From an uncultured Rhodospirillaceae bacterium (GTDB lineage: Bacteria > Pseudomonadota > Alphaproteobacteria > UBA8366): a stretch of DNA of 64,000 nucleotides. Location: positions 1-64,000 of the forward strand of contig CAJWLM010000005.1 of NCBI GenBank assembly GCA_913043025.1, in the 5' to 3' direction. Within the stretch, counting starts at the first letter, position 1; every line of letters begins with the position of its first letter. The notes under the pieces were generated by a model. It worked only from the letters and a program-made list of their open reading frames with translations, was not told the origin of the DNA and searched no databases. The translations under genes were made by a program, and so were the position numbers. Shown in pieces: positions 55,821 through 64,000 of this stretch.

Positions 55821-58304
55821 TTACCGTTCGATCAAATCTTTCAGCGCTGCGAAAGGAGAATCAGGGTTTATGTGCCTTTGCTGCACGGTAGAACCTGCCG
55901 ATTTGCGTTTAGCCGTTGCCCTAGGCTTTAGTGTTAGACCCATCTCATCGATAGAGGTTCGGAAGCCGAGACATTTTGCGAGAGCTGCAAAATTACCTTT
56001 GTTACAATCTGCCAGCTCTAAGAGATCCGGGGTAACTAAGAAAGGCCCTTGGCGACCCCTCCGCCTCAGGATAGACGCTAGTTTTTCAACTCGATCAATA
56101 CGAAGCGCCCTACCGCCGAAGGTAAAATGGCCTGTTGATAACCAGAAACTTTTGCTTGCTTTGCTAACTTCGTGGCCGACCCGACGGTCCTTAGATCCTA
56201 TTGCCGGGACGGAGTGTTGGTTGGCAGTTGCCCAAAGAAGGGCCCTTAGTCGCACCTTTTTGTTTGTGAGAAGTTCGGGAATATAAATCGACGATATGCC
56301 GACTTTTACATTTTCGGACTTAAGAAACTTCCGGCCTGCGGGGTCAATGCCTGCCAATTGTGGTGACAGTGTATTCCTCGGCGTAGATCCCAGACCCTCA
56401 ACCAAACGGAAGAGAAGCCCACGCACCGATGCCGGACAATCTGCTGACAACAGAGGCAAGAGAGAATCAAATTCAGTCTGAAGGTACGAAAACAACCAGC
56501 GCGTTATTCGCCGTTCAATTTGCTGGCGCTGTTGATTTTCAATATTCTCATTCCGAACGAGAAGCACTCCCGGCTTTAGAGCTGCGGATCCTCTTTTGAT
56601 CCGCGCTATTGGGGATTTTCTCCACAATATCGCACCACAAAGGCTGAGCTCGAAATCATCGTCACAAGACCCCACTAAAGCAGCCACACGCCCTTTCATT
56701 CCCTGCCTTAGCGCTCGAAGCGCAGCTGACATTATAACTTTGTCACATAAAGCATCGTCCGACGGGATAAACTTCAAACCCTCCAGCCTGCCAACTTCTT
56801 CACCTTCTACCTGCAATATTCCATCAGCAGTTAAGCAGGTTAATAGGCAACCGCCGTCCCGTTTTCTATGAAACATCGCTGCTTTACGATCAATGAAACG
56901 CTGGGCTAACTTTTTGTGTAGTGAATCAGAGAGACGATCTTCAATATCACGAGTACGCTCCTGCCAATAGATGGCATTATCCAACCATTCAGCGCGATGT
57001 GATACATAAGTCCAAGTTCGGATATGTGCTATCCTAACCGTTAAACTATCAATTCCACCATTTTCACAATCGAGATGCCCAATCTGGGCTGCAACCCAAT
57101 CCTCTGGAAGGCGGCCATAATTTTGGTTTAAGTGTAGGTAGATCTCGCGTAGCAACCCAAAGTGATTATCAACTAGTGTCTTTCTAAAATCTGGGATTTG
57201 ACATACTTCCCAAAGCCGGCGCAACGTATCAGGATTTGTCGCAATTTTTCTAACCGCCGGATCATTGGAGAGGTGCAGAAGCATCTCATGGTCTTCGGCA
57301 ACCCTTGAAGGTATTAACTCAGGCCTAGGCGGCAAAACTTCGAGACTTTTTAAAAGATGCTTTGGCGACTTATAATCGAGCTGTGCATTCCGCCAATAAA
57401 TTTCTTTCATCGATTCGAAATTATGATTCTCGACCAAGTCCACAATATCCGCCCCGAGAGGCTTAATATCATTTGTGACTCCGAAAGTGCCGTCATTCAT
57501 ATACCGCCCTGCGCGTCCAGCGACTTGCCCTATCTCTGCCGGAGATAATTGCCGCATACGTTTGCCATCAAATTTACGGAAACCTGCAAAGGCTACGTGA
57601 TCAACATGCATATTCAGGCCCATACCTATAGCATCTGTCGCGACCATGTAATCTACCTCACCTTTTTGATAAAGCGCGACCTGAGCACTACGAGTTCGCG
57701 GGCTAAGAGCACCTAATACAACAGCAGTACCCCCGCGCTGACGGCGCACCAACTCGGCGATTGAGTATACCTCATTCACAGAGAAAGCGACTATTGCCGA
57801 TCTTCTCGGTAATCGACTAATTTTCCGTGCCCCAGAATAACGAAGCTTAGAGAAACGGTTTCGGTCTTCAATTTCCGCCTCGGGGATGAGTTTTTTTATT
57901 ATTGGTCTGATCGTATCAGCACCAAGAAACATAGTTTCATGACGACCACGCGAATTCAAAAGCCGGTGTGTGAAGATATGCCCTCGCTCTACATCACCGC
58001 ACAACTGGATTTCATCAATAGCGAGAAAATCCACTGCCCGGTCCATGGGCATTGATTCAACAGTGCATACAAACCACTGTGGATTGGGGGGGACTATCTT
58101 TTCCTCGCCGGTTATTAATGCAACAGCCCCCTTACCTTTGAGTGAGGTAATCCGGTCATAATTTTCCCGCGCTAAAAGACGCAGTGGGAACCCAATCATA
58201 CCCGATGAATAACCGAGCATACGTTCAATCGCGAAATATGTCTTCCCGGTATTGGTCGGACCTAAAATTGCTCGTATACGGTTAGAGTTGTTTGTAAGAT
58301 TCAT
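55821..58304 (-). CDS. SUV3-like RNA/DNA helicase
   Basis: 827-aa superfamily 2 helicase of the mitochondrial SUV3 type. Walker A ILGPTNTGKTYFAIERM (near residues 13-29), GMIGFPLRLLARENYDR, motif II AIDEIQLCGDVERGH, SAIVAFSVNEVY, ATDAIGMGLNMHVDHVAF and motif VI GQVAGRAGRYMNDG are intact. The ~500-residue C-terminal part is larger than in mitochondrial SUV3 and has basic stretches near its end. In mitochondria the homologue acts in RNA decay; the bacterial role is largely unstudied. Divergent from htpG. Confidence 0.92.
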   Translation of the reverse strand: MNLTNNSNRIRAILGPTNTGKTYFAIERMLGYSSGMIGFPLRLLARENYDRITSLKGKGAVALITGEEKIVPPNPQWFVCTVESMPMDRAVDFLAIDEIQLCGDVERGHIFTHRLLNSRGRHETMFLGADTIRPIIKKLIPEAEIEDRNRFSKLRYSGARKISRLPRRSAIVAFSVNEVYSIAELVRRQRGGTAVVLGALSPRTRSAQVALYQKGEVDYMVATDAIGMGLNMHVDHVAFAGFRKFDGKRMRQLSPAEIGQVAGRAGRYMNDGTFGVTNDIKPLGADIVDLVENHNFESMKEIYWRNAQLDYKSPKHLLKSLEVLPPRPELIPSRVAEDHEMLLHLSNDPAVRKIATNPDTLRRLWEVCQIPDFRKTLVDNHFGLLREIYLHLNQNYGRLPEDWVAAQIGHLDCENGGIDSLTVRIAHIRTWTYVSHRAEWLDNAIYWQERTRDIEDRLSDSLHKKLAQRFIDRKAAMFHRKRDGGCLLTCLTADGILQVEGEEVGRLEGLKFIPSDDALCDKVIMSAALRALRQGMKGRVAALVGSCDDDFELSLCGAILWRKSPIARIKRGSAALKPGVLLVRNENIENQQRQQIERRITRWLFSYLQTEFDSLLPLLSADCPASVRGLLFRLVEGLGSTPRNTLSPQLAGIDPAGRKFLKSENVKVGISSIYIPELLTNKKVRLRALLWATANQHSVPAIGSKDRRVGHEVSKASKSFWLSTGHFTFGGRALRIDRVEKLASILRRRGRQGPFLVTPDLLELADCNKGNFAALAKCLGFRTSIDEMGLTLKPRATAKRKSAGSTVQQRHINPDSPFAALKDLIER

Positions 58305-58498
58305 TTGACGAGTGAAACCGAATTCCAGGCAGCGAAACAGAAACCATGGCCCAAGACCCTTTGCAATCTGCAGTGTAGGTGCAGCTGATTAAGCGTTAAA
58401 CTGTCACGTTTATTATATTTATGCACTTAACACTCACCCCACGCAGAGTGCCAAAATACTCCACGTTAAGTAAATTTTCTTCAAGGTTTATTCAACCC

Positions 58499-58529
58499 CT
58501 TGCAACGGCAACGTTATCGTCACATATAG
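58499..58529 (+). promoter_or_regulatory. Putative RpoH (heat-shock) promoter of htpG
   Basis: A -35-like CTTG (58499-58502, within CCCCTTGCAA) and a -10-like CACATATAG (58521-58529) are 18 nt apart. This matches the alphaproteobacterial RpoH consensus (CTTG, 17-18 nt, CYTATNTNNG) well except at one -10 position. It lies about 35 nt upstream of the htpG ATG, a classic heat-shock target. Confidence 0.65.
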
Positions 58530-58563
58530 CCGTAAGGATAAATTCGCAAAGGGATGCTATATC

Positions 58564-60480
58564 ATGGCTAAATCAAGCGCAAAAAAAAAGGCTGAGAAGC
58601 TCTCCTTCCAAGCCGAGGTAAGTAGGCTTTTACATATTGTGGCGCACTCGCTTTATTCGGAACGAGAAATTTTCTTGCGCGAATTGATCTCAAATGCCTC
58701 AGATGCTTGCGATCGTCTGCGCTATGAGGCGTTAACAAAACCTAAACTCACCAAAGGCGACCCAGACTTACACATCAATATAAGCGTCGACAAACGTTCG
58801 AGTTCAATCACCATAGCAGACAATGGTATCGGCATGAACCGCAAGGAGTTAATCGAAAATTTGGGGACAATCGCGCGGTCAGGTACAGCAGCTATTCTCG
58901 ATAAAATAGCCTCCGACAAAACGGAGAAAAAAAACGATAAAGATGGAATGAGTTTAATTGGTCAGTTTGGTGTAGGTTTTTATTCGGCTTTTATGGTTGC
59001 CGAAGAAGTCACTGTTGTTACTAAAAAGGCAGGCGCGGCTGGTGCCTTCCAATGGCAATCTGACGGCAATGGTGAATTCACGCTCAGCGAAGCAGAACGT
59101 GATAGCCGTGGGACTTCTGTGACCCTTCGAATCAAAAAAGATGCAAAAGAATTCATGGAGCCCGACCGGCTTCGCCATATCGTTAAAACGTACTCAGACC
59201 ATATCCCAGTGCCGATTAATCTAGTTGAAGGCGAAACGTCTAGTCGTGTTAATGACGCCTCCGCACTCTGGACACGAACACGAAGCCAGATCAAGGGAGA
59301 CCAGTACAAAGAATTCTATCACCATGTCGCCCATGCTAACGATGATCCCTGGGCAACACTTCATTTTCGGGCCGAAGGGGTAATCGAATATTCTGGATTG
59401 CTTTTCATTCCAACCGCTCGACCATTCAATATTTTCCATCCGGACCGCAAAAACCAAGTAAAACTGTATGTTAAACGTGTTTTTATAACAGATAACTGTG
59501 AGGAATTGCTTCCATCATGGTTACGTTTCTTGAGAGGTGTCGTCGATTCAGAGGACCTTGATTTAAATGTCAGCAGAGAAATGCTGCAGAATAATCCAAT
59601 TGTTGCCAAAATAAGAAAAGGTATAGTCACTCGTGTTCTCAATGAGCTCAAAAAACGGGCTACAAAAGAACCCGACTCATACGCTGGGTTTTGGGACGCG
59701 TTTGGCCCTTTAATAAAAGAAGGCCTCTATGAAAGCTTCGAAAACAGATCTGACTTGCTGGCTCTTTTTCGCTGTCATTCAACTCACGGTGAAGGTTTAG
59801 TGAGCCTAGCCGATTACATAAAACGCATGAAAAAGGGACAAGACTCAATTTATTACATAACAGGAGAAAATATAGAAACCTTGATGAAAAGCCCGCAAAT
59901 AGAAGGGTTTCAGGCTCGAGACATTGAGGTGTTGCTTCTTGCCGACCCTATAGATGATTTTTGGGTGCCATCAGTCGGAAAATTCGACGAAACTCCCTTC
60001 AAATCCGTAACCCAAGGCGGTGCAGACCTCAGTGACATTAAATCTGCTTCGTCGAAAAAGAAGAAGACCCCCGCTAAAAAGGACTCCCCCGGCACACAAG
60101 AGGGCATGGAGCAACTCATAAGGGCACTTAAAGAGATTTACGCTGAAAGTGTATCGGATGTGAGGACATCGGAGCGGCTCACAGCCAGTGCGGTTTGTTT
60201 GGTTGCAGAGGAAGGTAGCCTAGATATGAATCTGGAAAGATTGTTGCAACAACATCAACAGCTCGACAAAAAAGCTTCACGTATCCTCGAGCTCAATCCA
60301 GACCACGAGCTGATTAAGGCACTTGCAAAAACCGCAAAAAAGAAAAATGGAAATACCCAAATCGCAGATGCTGCATTACTTCTATTGGACCAAGCTCATA
60401 TCATGGAGGGAGAATCTGTGACAGACCCGGTTGCTTTCGCGAGACGGATGGAGACGTTCATGAAAAATGGTTTGCAGTAA
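58564..60480 (+). CDS. htpG: Molecular chaperone HtpG (Hsp90)
   Basis: 638-aa cytosolic Hsp90. ATP-binding N-terminal domain: ELISNASDACDRLRYEAL, ITIADNGIGMNRKELIENLG, GTIARSGTAAIL and GQFGVGFYSAFMVA. Middle domain catalytic loop region DSEDLDLNVSREMLQNNPIV. The linker before the C-terminal domain contains a Lys-rich stretch (SSKKKKTPAKKDS, near residue 500) that is unusual. Short basic N-terminus SKSSAKKKAEKL precedes the fold. Preceded by a likely RpoH promoter. Confidence 0.97.
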   Translation: MAKSSAKKKAEKLSFQAEVSRLLHIVAHSLYSEREIFLRELISNASDACDRLRYEALTKPKLTKGDPDLHINISVDKRSSSITIADNGIGMNRKELIENLGTIARSGTAAILDKIASDKTEKKNDKDGMSLIGQFGVGFYSAFMVAEEVTVVTKKAGAAGAFQWQSDGNGEFTLSEAERDSRGTSVTLRIKKDAKEFMEPDRLRHIVKTYSDHIPVPINLVEGETSSRVNDASALWTRTRSQIKGDQYKEFYHHVAHANDDPWATLHFRAEGVIEYSGLLFIPTARPFNIFHPDRKNQVKLYVKRVFITDNCEELLPSWLRFLRGVVDSEDLDLNVSREMLQNNPIVAKIRKGIVTRVLNELKKRATKEPDSYAGFWDAFGPLIKEGLYESFENRSDLLALFRCHSTHGEGLVSLADYIKRMKKGQDSIYYITGENIETLMKSPQIEGFQARDIEVLLLADPIDDFWVPSVGKFDETPFKSVTQGGADLSDIKSASSKKKKTPAKKDSPGTQEGMEQLIRALKEIYAESVSDVRTSERLTASAVCLVAEEGSLDMNLERLLQQHQQLDKKASRILELNPDHELIKALAKTAKKKNGNTQIADAALLLLDQAHIMEGESVTDPVAFARRMETFMKNGLQ

Positions 60481-60675
60481 AATAAATTTATCATGGATGG
60501 TTTAGGCCACCAAAATAACCTCCCCTGGAGCCGGCAAATTAAAAAATTTGCCTTCCGATGGGCAAACTTATAAAAATCCTTGGATTAATGTCTCTTCCAA
60601 TGTGGTTTAAATGATGTTGCTGGAGAACATAAAAAGATTTTGGACCTCTGCCGATAATAACGGATTTTTTAAGCT

Positions 60676-63435
60676 ATGAGTTTATACGCAGAATATTTAA
60701 AAGAAATTAAAACGCGAGAGGCGACTGGTTTACACCCCAAACCAATAGAAGATGGCGATCTGCTAGGTGAAGTTATTGAACAGATAAAAGATAAAAATAA
60801 CAAACACCGAGACGAATCTATTGATTTTTTTATTTATAACACACTACCTGGGACTACCAGCGCCGCAGCGATCAAGGCGAAATTTCTTAAGGAAATTATC
60901 CTTGGCGACACCACGGTAGAAAAAATAACGCCCTCTTTTGCCTTTGAACTGCTGTCACACATGAAGGGAGGTGCATCTATCGAAGTGTTACTCGATTTAG
61001 CATTCGGTGATGACGATCATATCGCCGAACAAGCTGCAAAAGTCATAAAAACGCAGGTATTTTTATATGAAGCGGATACAGAGCGCCTCAAGAAGGAATA
61101 CCTCGCAGGGAATAAGGTTGCGAAAGATATTCTAGAGAGCTACGCGGATGCAGAATTCTTCACGGATCTACCTGACATTGATGAAAAGATCAAAGTTGTA
61201 ACTTTTGTGGCCGCAGAGGGCGATATTTCCACCGATCTTCTGTCCCCCGGCAATCAAGCCCATTCTAGGGCAGACAGAGAGCTCCATGGCAAAAGCTTCA
61301 TCTCAGAAAAGACACAAAAAGAGATTAGAGATCTACAGACACAGCATCCAGACAAACGTGTGATGTTGATCGCTGAAAAAGGCACAATGGGGGTTGGGTC
61401 TTCCCGCATGTCTGGCGTTAACAATGTTGCTTTGTGGACTGGAAAACAGGCAAGCCCCTACGTACCTTTCGTTAATTATGCGCCTATTGTGGCGGGAACT
61501 AATGGTATTTCACCAATTTTCATGACTACGGTTGGGGTTACTGGGGGCATAGGCATTGATCTGAGGAATTGGGTTAAAAAGTTAGATTCTGATGGTAACC
61601 CTATACTCAATAACGATGGTAATCCTGTTCTGGAGGAAAAATACACTGTTGAAACAGGAACTGTCCTAACGATCGATACTAAAAAACAAAAATTAACCAA
61701 TGATGATGAAAGCGAGGAACTTAGGGATTTATCGGCGTCTTTCTCACCTCAAAATATTGAGTTTATCAAAGCTGGTGGGTCTTATGCTGTAGAATTTGGC
61801 AAAAAATTACAAACCTTTGCCGCCTCGACACTTGGTATTAGCCCCAAATCAGTCTTTGCACCATCAAAGGAATTCTCACACGACGGGCAAGGGCTCACAG
61901 CAGTTGAAAAAATATTCAACAACAATCTTGTTAACCTTGAAGATGACGGTGTACTGCATGCAGGTTCAGATGTGAGAGTTAAGGTCAATATTGTTGGCTC
62001 ACAAGACACGACTGGACCAATGACGGTTCAAGAACTCGAAGCAATGGCGGCTACTGTCATATCACCGATCCTTGACGGCGCATATCAATCTGGATGCCAC
62101 ACAGCATCAGTATGGGATGACAAGGCCAAAGCAAATACCCCGAAGCTGATGAAATTTATGAATGATTTTGGCCTTATTACAGGACGAGACCCAAAAGGAA
62201 AATATCCACCATTCACAGATGTCATTCATAAGGTATTGAATGACATAACAGTAGATGATTGGTCGATCATTATAGGTGGGGATTCTCATACCAGGATGTC
62301 AAAAGGGGTCGCATTCGGCGCAGACTCAGGAACAGTTGCCCTTGCATTAGCGACAGGTGAAACCACCATGCCAATTCCTGAGTCCGTTAAGGTCACTTTT
62401 AAAGGTCGGATGAGTGATCACATGGACTTTCGTGATGTGGTGCATTCAACGCAAGCACAGATGCTTGAGCAATTTGGCGAAAATGTATTCCAGGGCAGAA
62501 TCATTGAAGTCCATATAGGGACGCTGCTTGCAGACCAAGCCTTTACCTTCACTGACTGGACTGCCGAAATGAAGGCAAAAGCGTCTATCTGTATTTCAGA
62601 TGACAAGACTCTCATTCAATCACTTGAAATTGCAAAGGACCGCATCCAAGGAATGATCAATAATGGCATGGATAACGATGTCCATATGCTCCAGTCTTTA
62701 ATCACAAAGGCAGAAAACCGCATAGCCGATATAAAATCCGGTGAAAGACCAGCCCTAGCTCCTGACAAAAATGCCAAGTATTTTGCAGAAGTCGTGGTTG
62801 ATCTGAGTTCAATCGATGAGCCAATGATTGCTGATCCTGATGTTGAAAACATAGATGTTTCAAAACGTTACACTCATGACACGATCCGTCCAATCTCCTA
62901 TTATAATGCTGAAAAGAAGGTTGACCTTGGTTTCGTTGGTTCCTGCATGATTCACAAAGGCGATCTTAACATTGTAGCTCAGATGTTCAGGAATTTAGAG
63001 AAAACGCACGGCAAGGTAGAATTTAACGCCCCACTCGTTGTTGCGCCTCCTACCTACAACATCGTTGATGAGTTGAAGGAAGAGGGGGATTGGAGCATCC
63101 TGCAAAAATACGCAGGCTTTATATTTGACGACGATGCGCCGAAAGAGGCCAATCGTGTAAAGTATGATAACATAATGTATTTGGAACGACCCGGCTGCAA
63201 CCTGTGTATGGGTAATCAAGAAAAAGCGGAGAAGGGTGACACTGTTATGGCAACATCGACGCGCCTATTTGAAGGCAGGGTAGTCGAAGATGCAGATGAC
63301 AAAAAAGGTGAGTCTCTGCTGGCCTCAACACCTGTGGTCGTGCTTTCTACGATTCTGGGGCGCACACCGAGTATCGAGGAATATAAGTCGGCTGTGGACG
63401 GGATTGATTTGACTAATTTTGCGCCGCCAACGTAA
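60676..63435 (+). CDS. acnB: Aconitate hydratase AcnB (2-methylisocitrate dehydratase type)
   Basis: 919-aa AcnB-type aconitase for citrate/isocitrate interconversion. The HEAT-like N-terminal domain (~1-160), swivel domain with PGNQAHSRADRELHG and IAEKGTMGVGSSRMSG, and the catalytic domains with GGDSHTRMSKGVAFGADSG are present. The 4Fe-4S ligands are in VGSCMIHKG and PGCNLCMGNQEKAEKG. The GLHPKPIEDGDLLGEV, DGNPILNNDGNPVLEEKY and YTHDTIRPISYYN segments resemble the Bacteroidetes/Flavobacteria form as I remember it. The gene looks more AT-rich than its neighbours by eye. Most Alphaproteobacteria use AcnA, so acquisition by transfer is plausible. Confidence 0.95.
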   Translation: MSLYAEYLKEIKTREATGLHPKPIEDGDLLGEVIEQIKDKNNKHRDESIDFFIYNTLPGTTSAAAIKAKFLKEIILGDTTVEKITPSFAFELLSHMKGGASIEVLLDLAFGDDDHIAEQAAKVIKTQVFLYEADTERLKKEYLAGNKVAKDILESYADAEFFTDLPDIDEKIKVVTFVAAEGDISTDLLSPGNQAHSRADRELHGKSFISEKTQKEIRDLQTQHPDKRVMLIAEKGTMGVGSSRMSGVNNVALWTGKQASPYVPFVNYAPIVAGTNGISPIFMTTVGVTGGIGIDLRNWVKKLDSDGNPILNNDGNPVLEEKYTVETGTVLTIDTKKQKLTNDDESEELRDLSASFSPQNIEFIKAGGSYAVEFGKKLQTFAASTLGISPKSVFAPSKEFSHDGQGLTAVEKIFNNNLVNLEDDGVLHAGSDVRVKVNIVGSQDTTGPMTVQELEAMAATVISPILDGAYQSGCHTASVWDDKAKANTPKLMKFMNDFGLITGRDPKGKYPPFTDVIHKVLNDITVDDWSIIIGGDSHTRMSKGVAFGADSGTVALALATGETTMPIPESVKVTFKGRMSDHMDFRDVVHSTQAQMLEQFGENVFQGRIIEVHIGTLLADQAFTFTDWTAEMKAKASICISDDKTLIQSLEIAKDRIQGMINNGMDNDVHMLQSLITKAENRIADIKSGERPALAPDKNAKYFAEVVVDLSSIDEPMIADPDVENIDVSKRYTHDTIRPISYYNAEKKVDLGFVGSCMIHKGDLNIVAQMFRNLEKTHGKVEFNAPLVVAPPTYNIVDELKEEGDWSILQKYAGFIFDDDAPKEANRVKYDNIMYLERPGCNLCMGNQEKAEKGDTVMATSTRLFEGRVVEDADDKKGESLLASTPVVVLSTILGRTPSIEEYKSAVDGIDLTNFAPPT

Positions 63436-63520
63436 ATCGAGAAATTAAATACCAACGGTTTAAAACCGATCTATGAAACCCAGGCGCATCTGAAGTATGG
63501 ATCCTGTCCTTCCACAATCC

Positions 63521-63718
63521 TCAAAGGCGTGACCGTAGCCAGGAATAAATAAAAAACAAGGCGGAAGTTACCATTATTGCAAGTCCTAAAAGAGTTGGAC
63601 GATAGGGTTCCCCGCGAAATGTGCTGAGTGCAAGATCAATGAAGAATGCTCCGCAAAAAAAAACAATGTAAATCCTGCGTTTCTCACTGTCAGTTGGTCG
63701 ATCGTCACCTTGTTGCAT
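63521..63718 (-). CDS. Small hypothetical membrane protein
   Basis: 65 codons with two hydrophobic segments (residues ~15-31 and ~43-59) separated by a short polar loop, N-terminus acidic and polar. ATG 63718 has GAGGA six bases upstream, which supports translation. No family recognised. It is divergent from the TauD-like gene. Confidence 0.5.
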   Translation of the reverse strand: MQQGDDRPTDSEKRRIYIVFFCGAFFIDLALSTFRGEPYRPTLLGLAIMVTSALFFIYSWLRSRL

Positions 63719-63800
63719 TCATAATCCTCAAAACTATGCTAGTTGTGATATCAAGTGTAACCTATCCTCACCCTGAAAATTAAAATAGTATTTACGCAAT

Positions 63801-64000
63801 ATGTCCAAACTCTCAACTTCTAAACTCGAAAATGATCCCGCTGCTTGGCGGGGACACGATATGATGGCGCGCGATGATTGGCACGTGCCAATCAATACTA
63901 CGCAGCGTAAGGAATTAGATTCTGCTATCGAACATGCAAAGGGGCTTGATAAAAATGTTTTAGCTCTGACAAAAAATGATTTCCCGTTACCTACCCTCGG
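63801..64000 (+). CDS. TauD/TfdA-family dioxygenase, N-terminal fragment (cut by window edge)
   Basis: Open frame translated directly from ATG 63801 to the window end (66 codons). Its start (SKLENDPAAWRGHDMMARDD) and the pieces KELDSAIEHAKG and LTKNDFPLPTL match the N-terminus of alphaproteobacterial TauD/TfdA-type Fe(II)/2-oxoglutarate dioxygenases. The catalytic HxD and distal His lie beyond the window, so activity cannot be judged. Confidence 0.75.
   Translation, partial: MSKLSTSKLENDPAAWRGHDMMARDDWHVPINTTQRKELDSAIEHAKGLDKNVLALTKNDFPLPTL

Overview
The window reads as chromosomal core sequence of an alphaproteobacterium. The evidence is gene order: lpdA/odhB/odhA/sucD/sucC/mdh/zapE followed by sdhB/A/D/C; ffh-rpsP-rimM-trmD-rplS-leuC-leuD-leuB-asd; dapF-mtaB-ftsY-(yciB); and a SUV3-like helicase-S4 protein-fdxA-carD-rpoH block. 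All are arrangements typical of Rhodospirillales-like Alphaproteobacteria. Base composition judged by eye (not counted) is moderate to AT-rich, which with the compact layout would fit an uncultured marine lineage; that placement is inference.

Layout. 1-3.3 kb: the 5' part of priA, then transaldolase, a DUF484 protein and xerC. 3.4-16.5 kb: a TCA-cycle block on the minus strand, interrupted between lpdA and odhB by a DUF350 membrane protein, a trypsin-like protease and an AzlCD amino-acid exporter. 16.5-19.7 kb: an FAH-family hydrolase, an Old Yellow Enzyme and a Sel1-repeat protein. 19.7-23.1 kb: sdhCDAB. 23.1-24.0 kb: a gene-free stretch of about 920 nt with several inverted repeats, ending in a 10-bp stem, a probable three-way junction and a T-run; it is probably a non-coding RNA locus. 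24.0-26.5 kb: a fused double methyltransferase divergent from a pyridoxal kinase. 26.5-35.2 kb: a long minus-strand array running from SRP and ribosome assembly into leucine/lysine biosynthesis. 35.4-41.7 kb: dapF-mtaB-ftsY and yciB, separated by a tandem pair of JmjC/cupin-like proteins, one of which has lost all its iron ligands. 41.7-47.7 kb: Nudix hydrolase, pgk, a methyltransferase and a three-gene set (GT2, LpxB-N-like membrane protein, GT39) that looks like lipid-A or envelope glycan modification. 47.8-52.8 kb: SMP-30 protein, a split tRNA, a PagL-like lipid A deacylase, proline iminopeptidase and an M48 protease. 52.8-60.5 kb: rpoH, carD, fdxA, S4 protein, SUV3-like helicase and htpG, the last with a convincing RpoH-type promoter. 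60.7-64 kb: an AcnB-type aconitase that may have been acquired horizontally, a small membrane protein and the start of a TauD/TfdA dioxygenase.

The most notable element is the tRNA-Arg(CCU) gene at 48722-49013. It is interrupted in the anticodon loop by a 215-nt group I intron that shows recognisable P, Q, R and S core elements and no reading frame of its own. Other items for follow-up are the unassigned structured RNA near 23.9 kb, the active/degenerate JmjC pair, the Bacteroidetes-like acnB, the double methyltransferase, and the long acidic tails on two ribosomal proteins of one operon.
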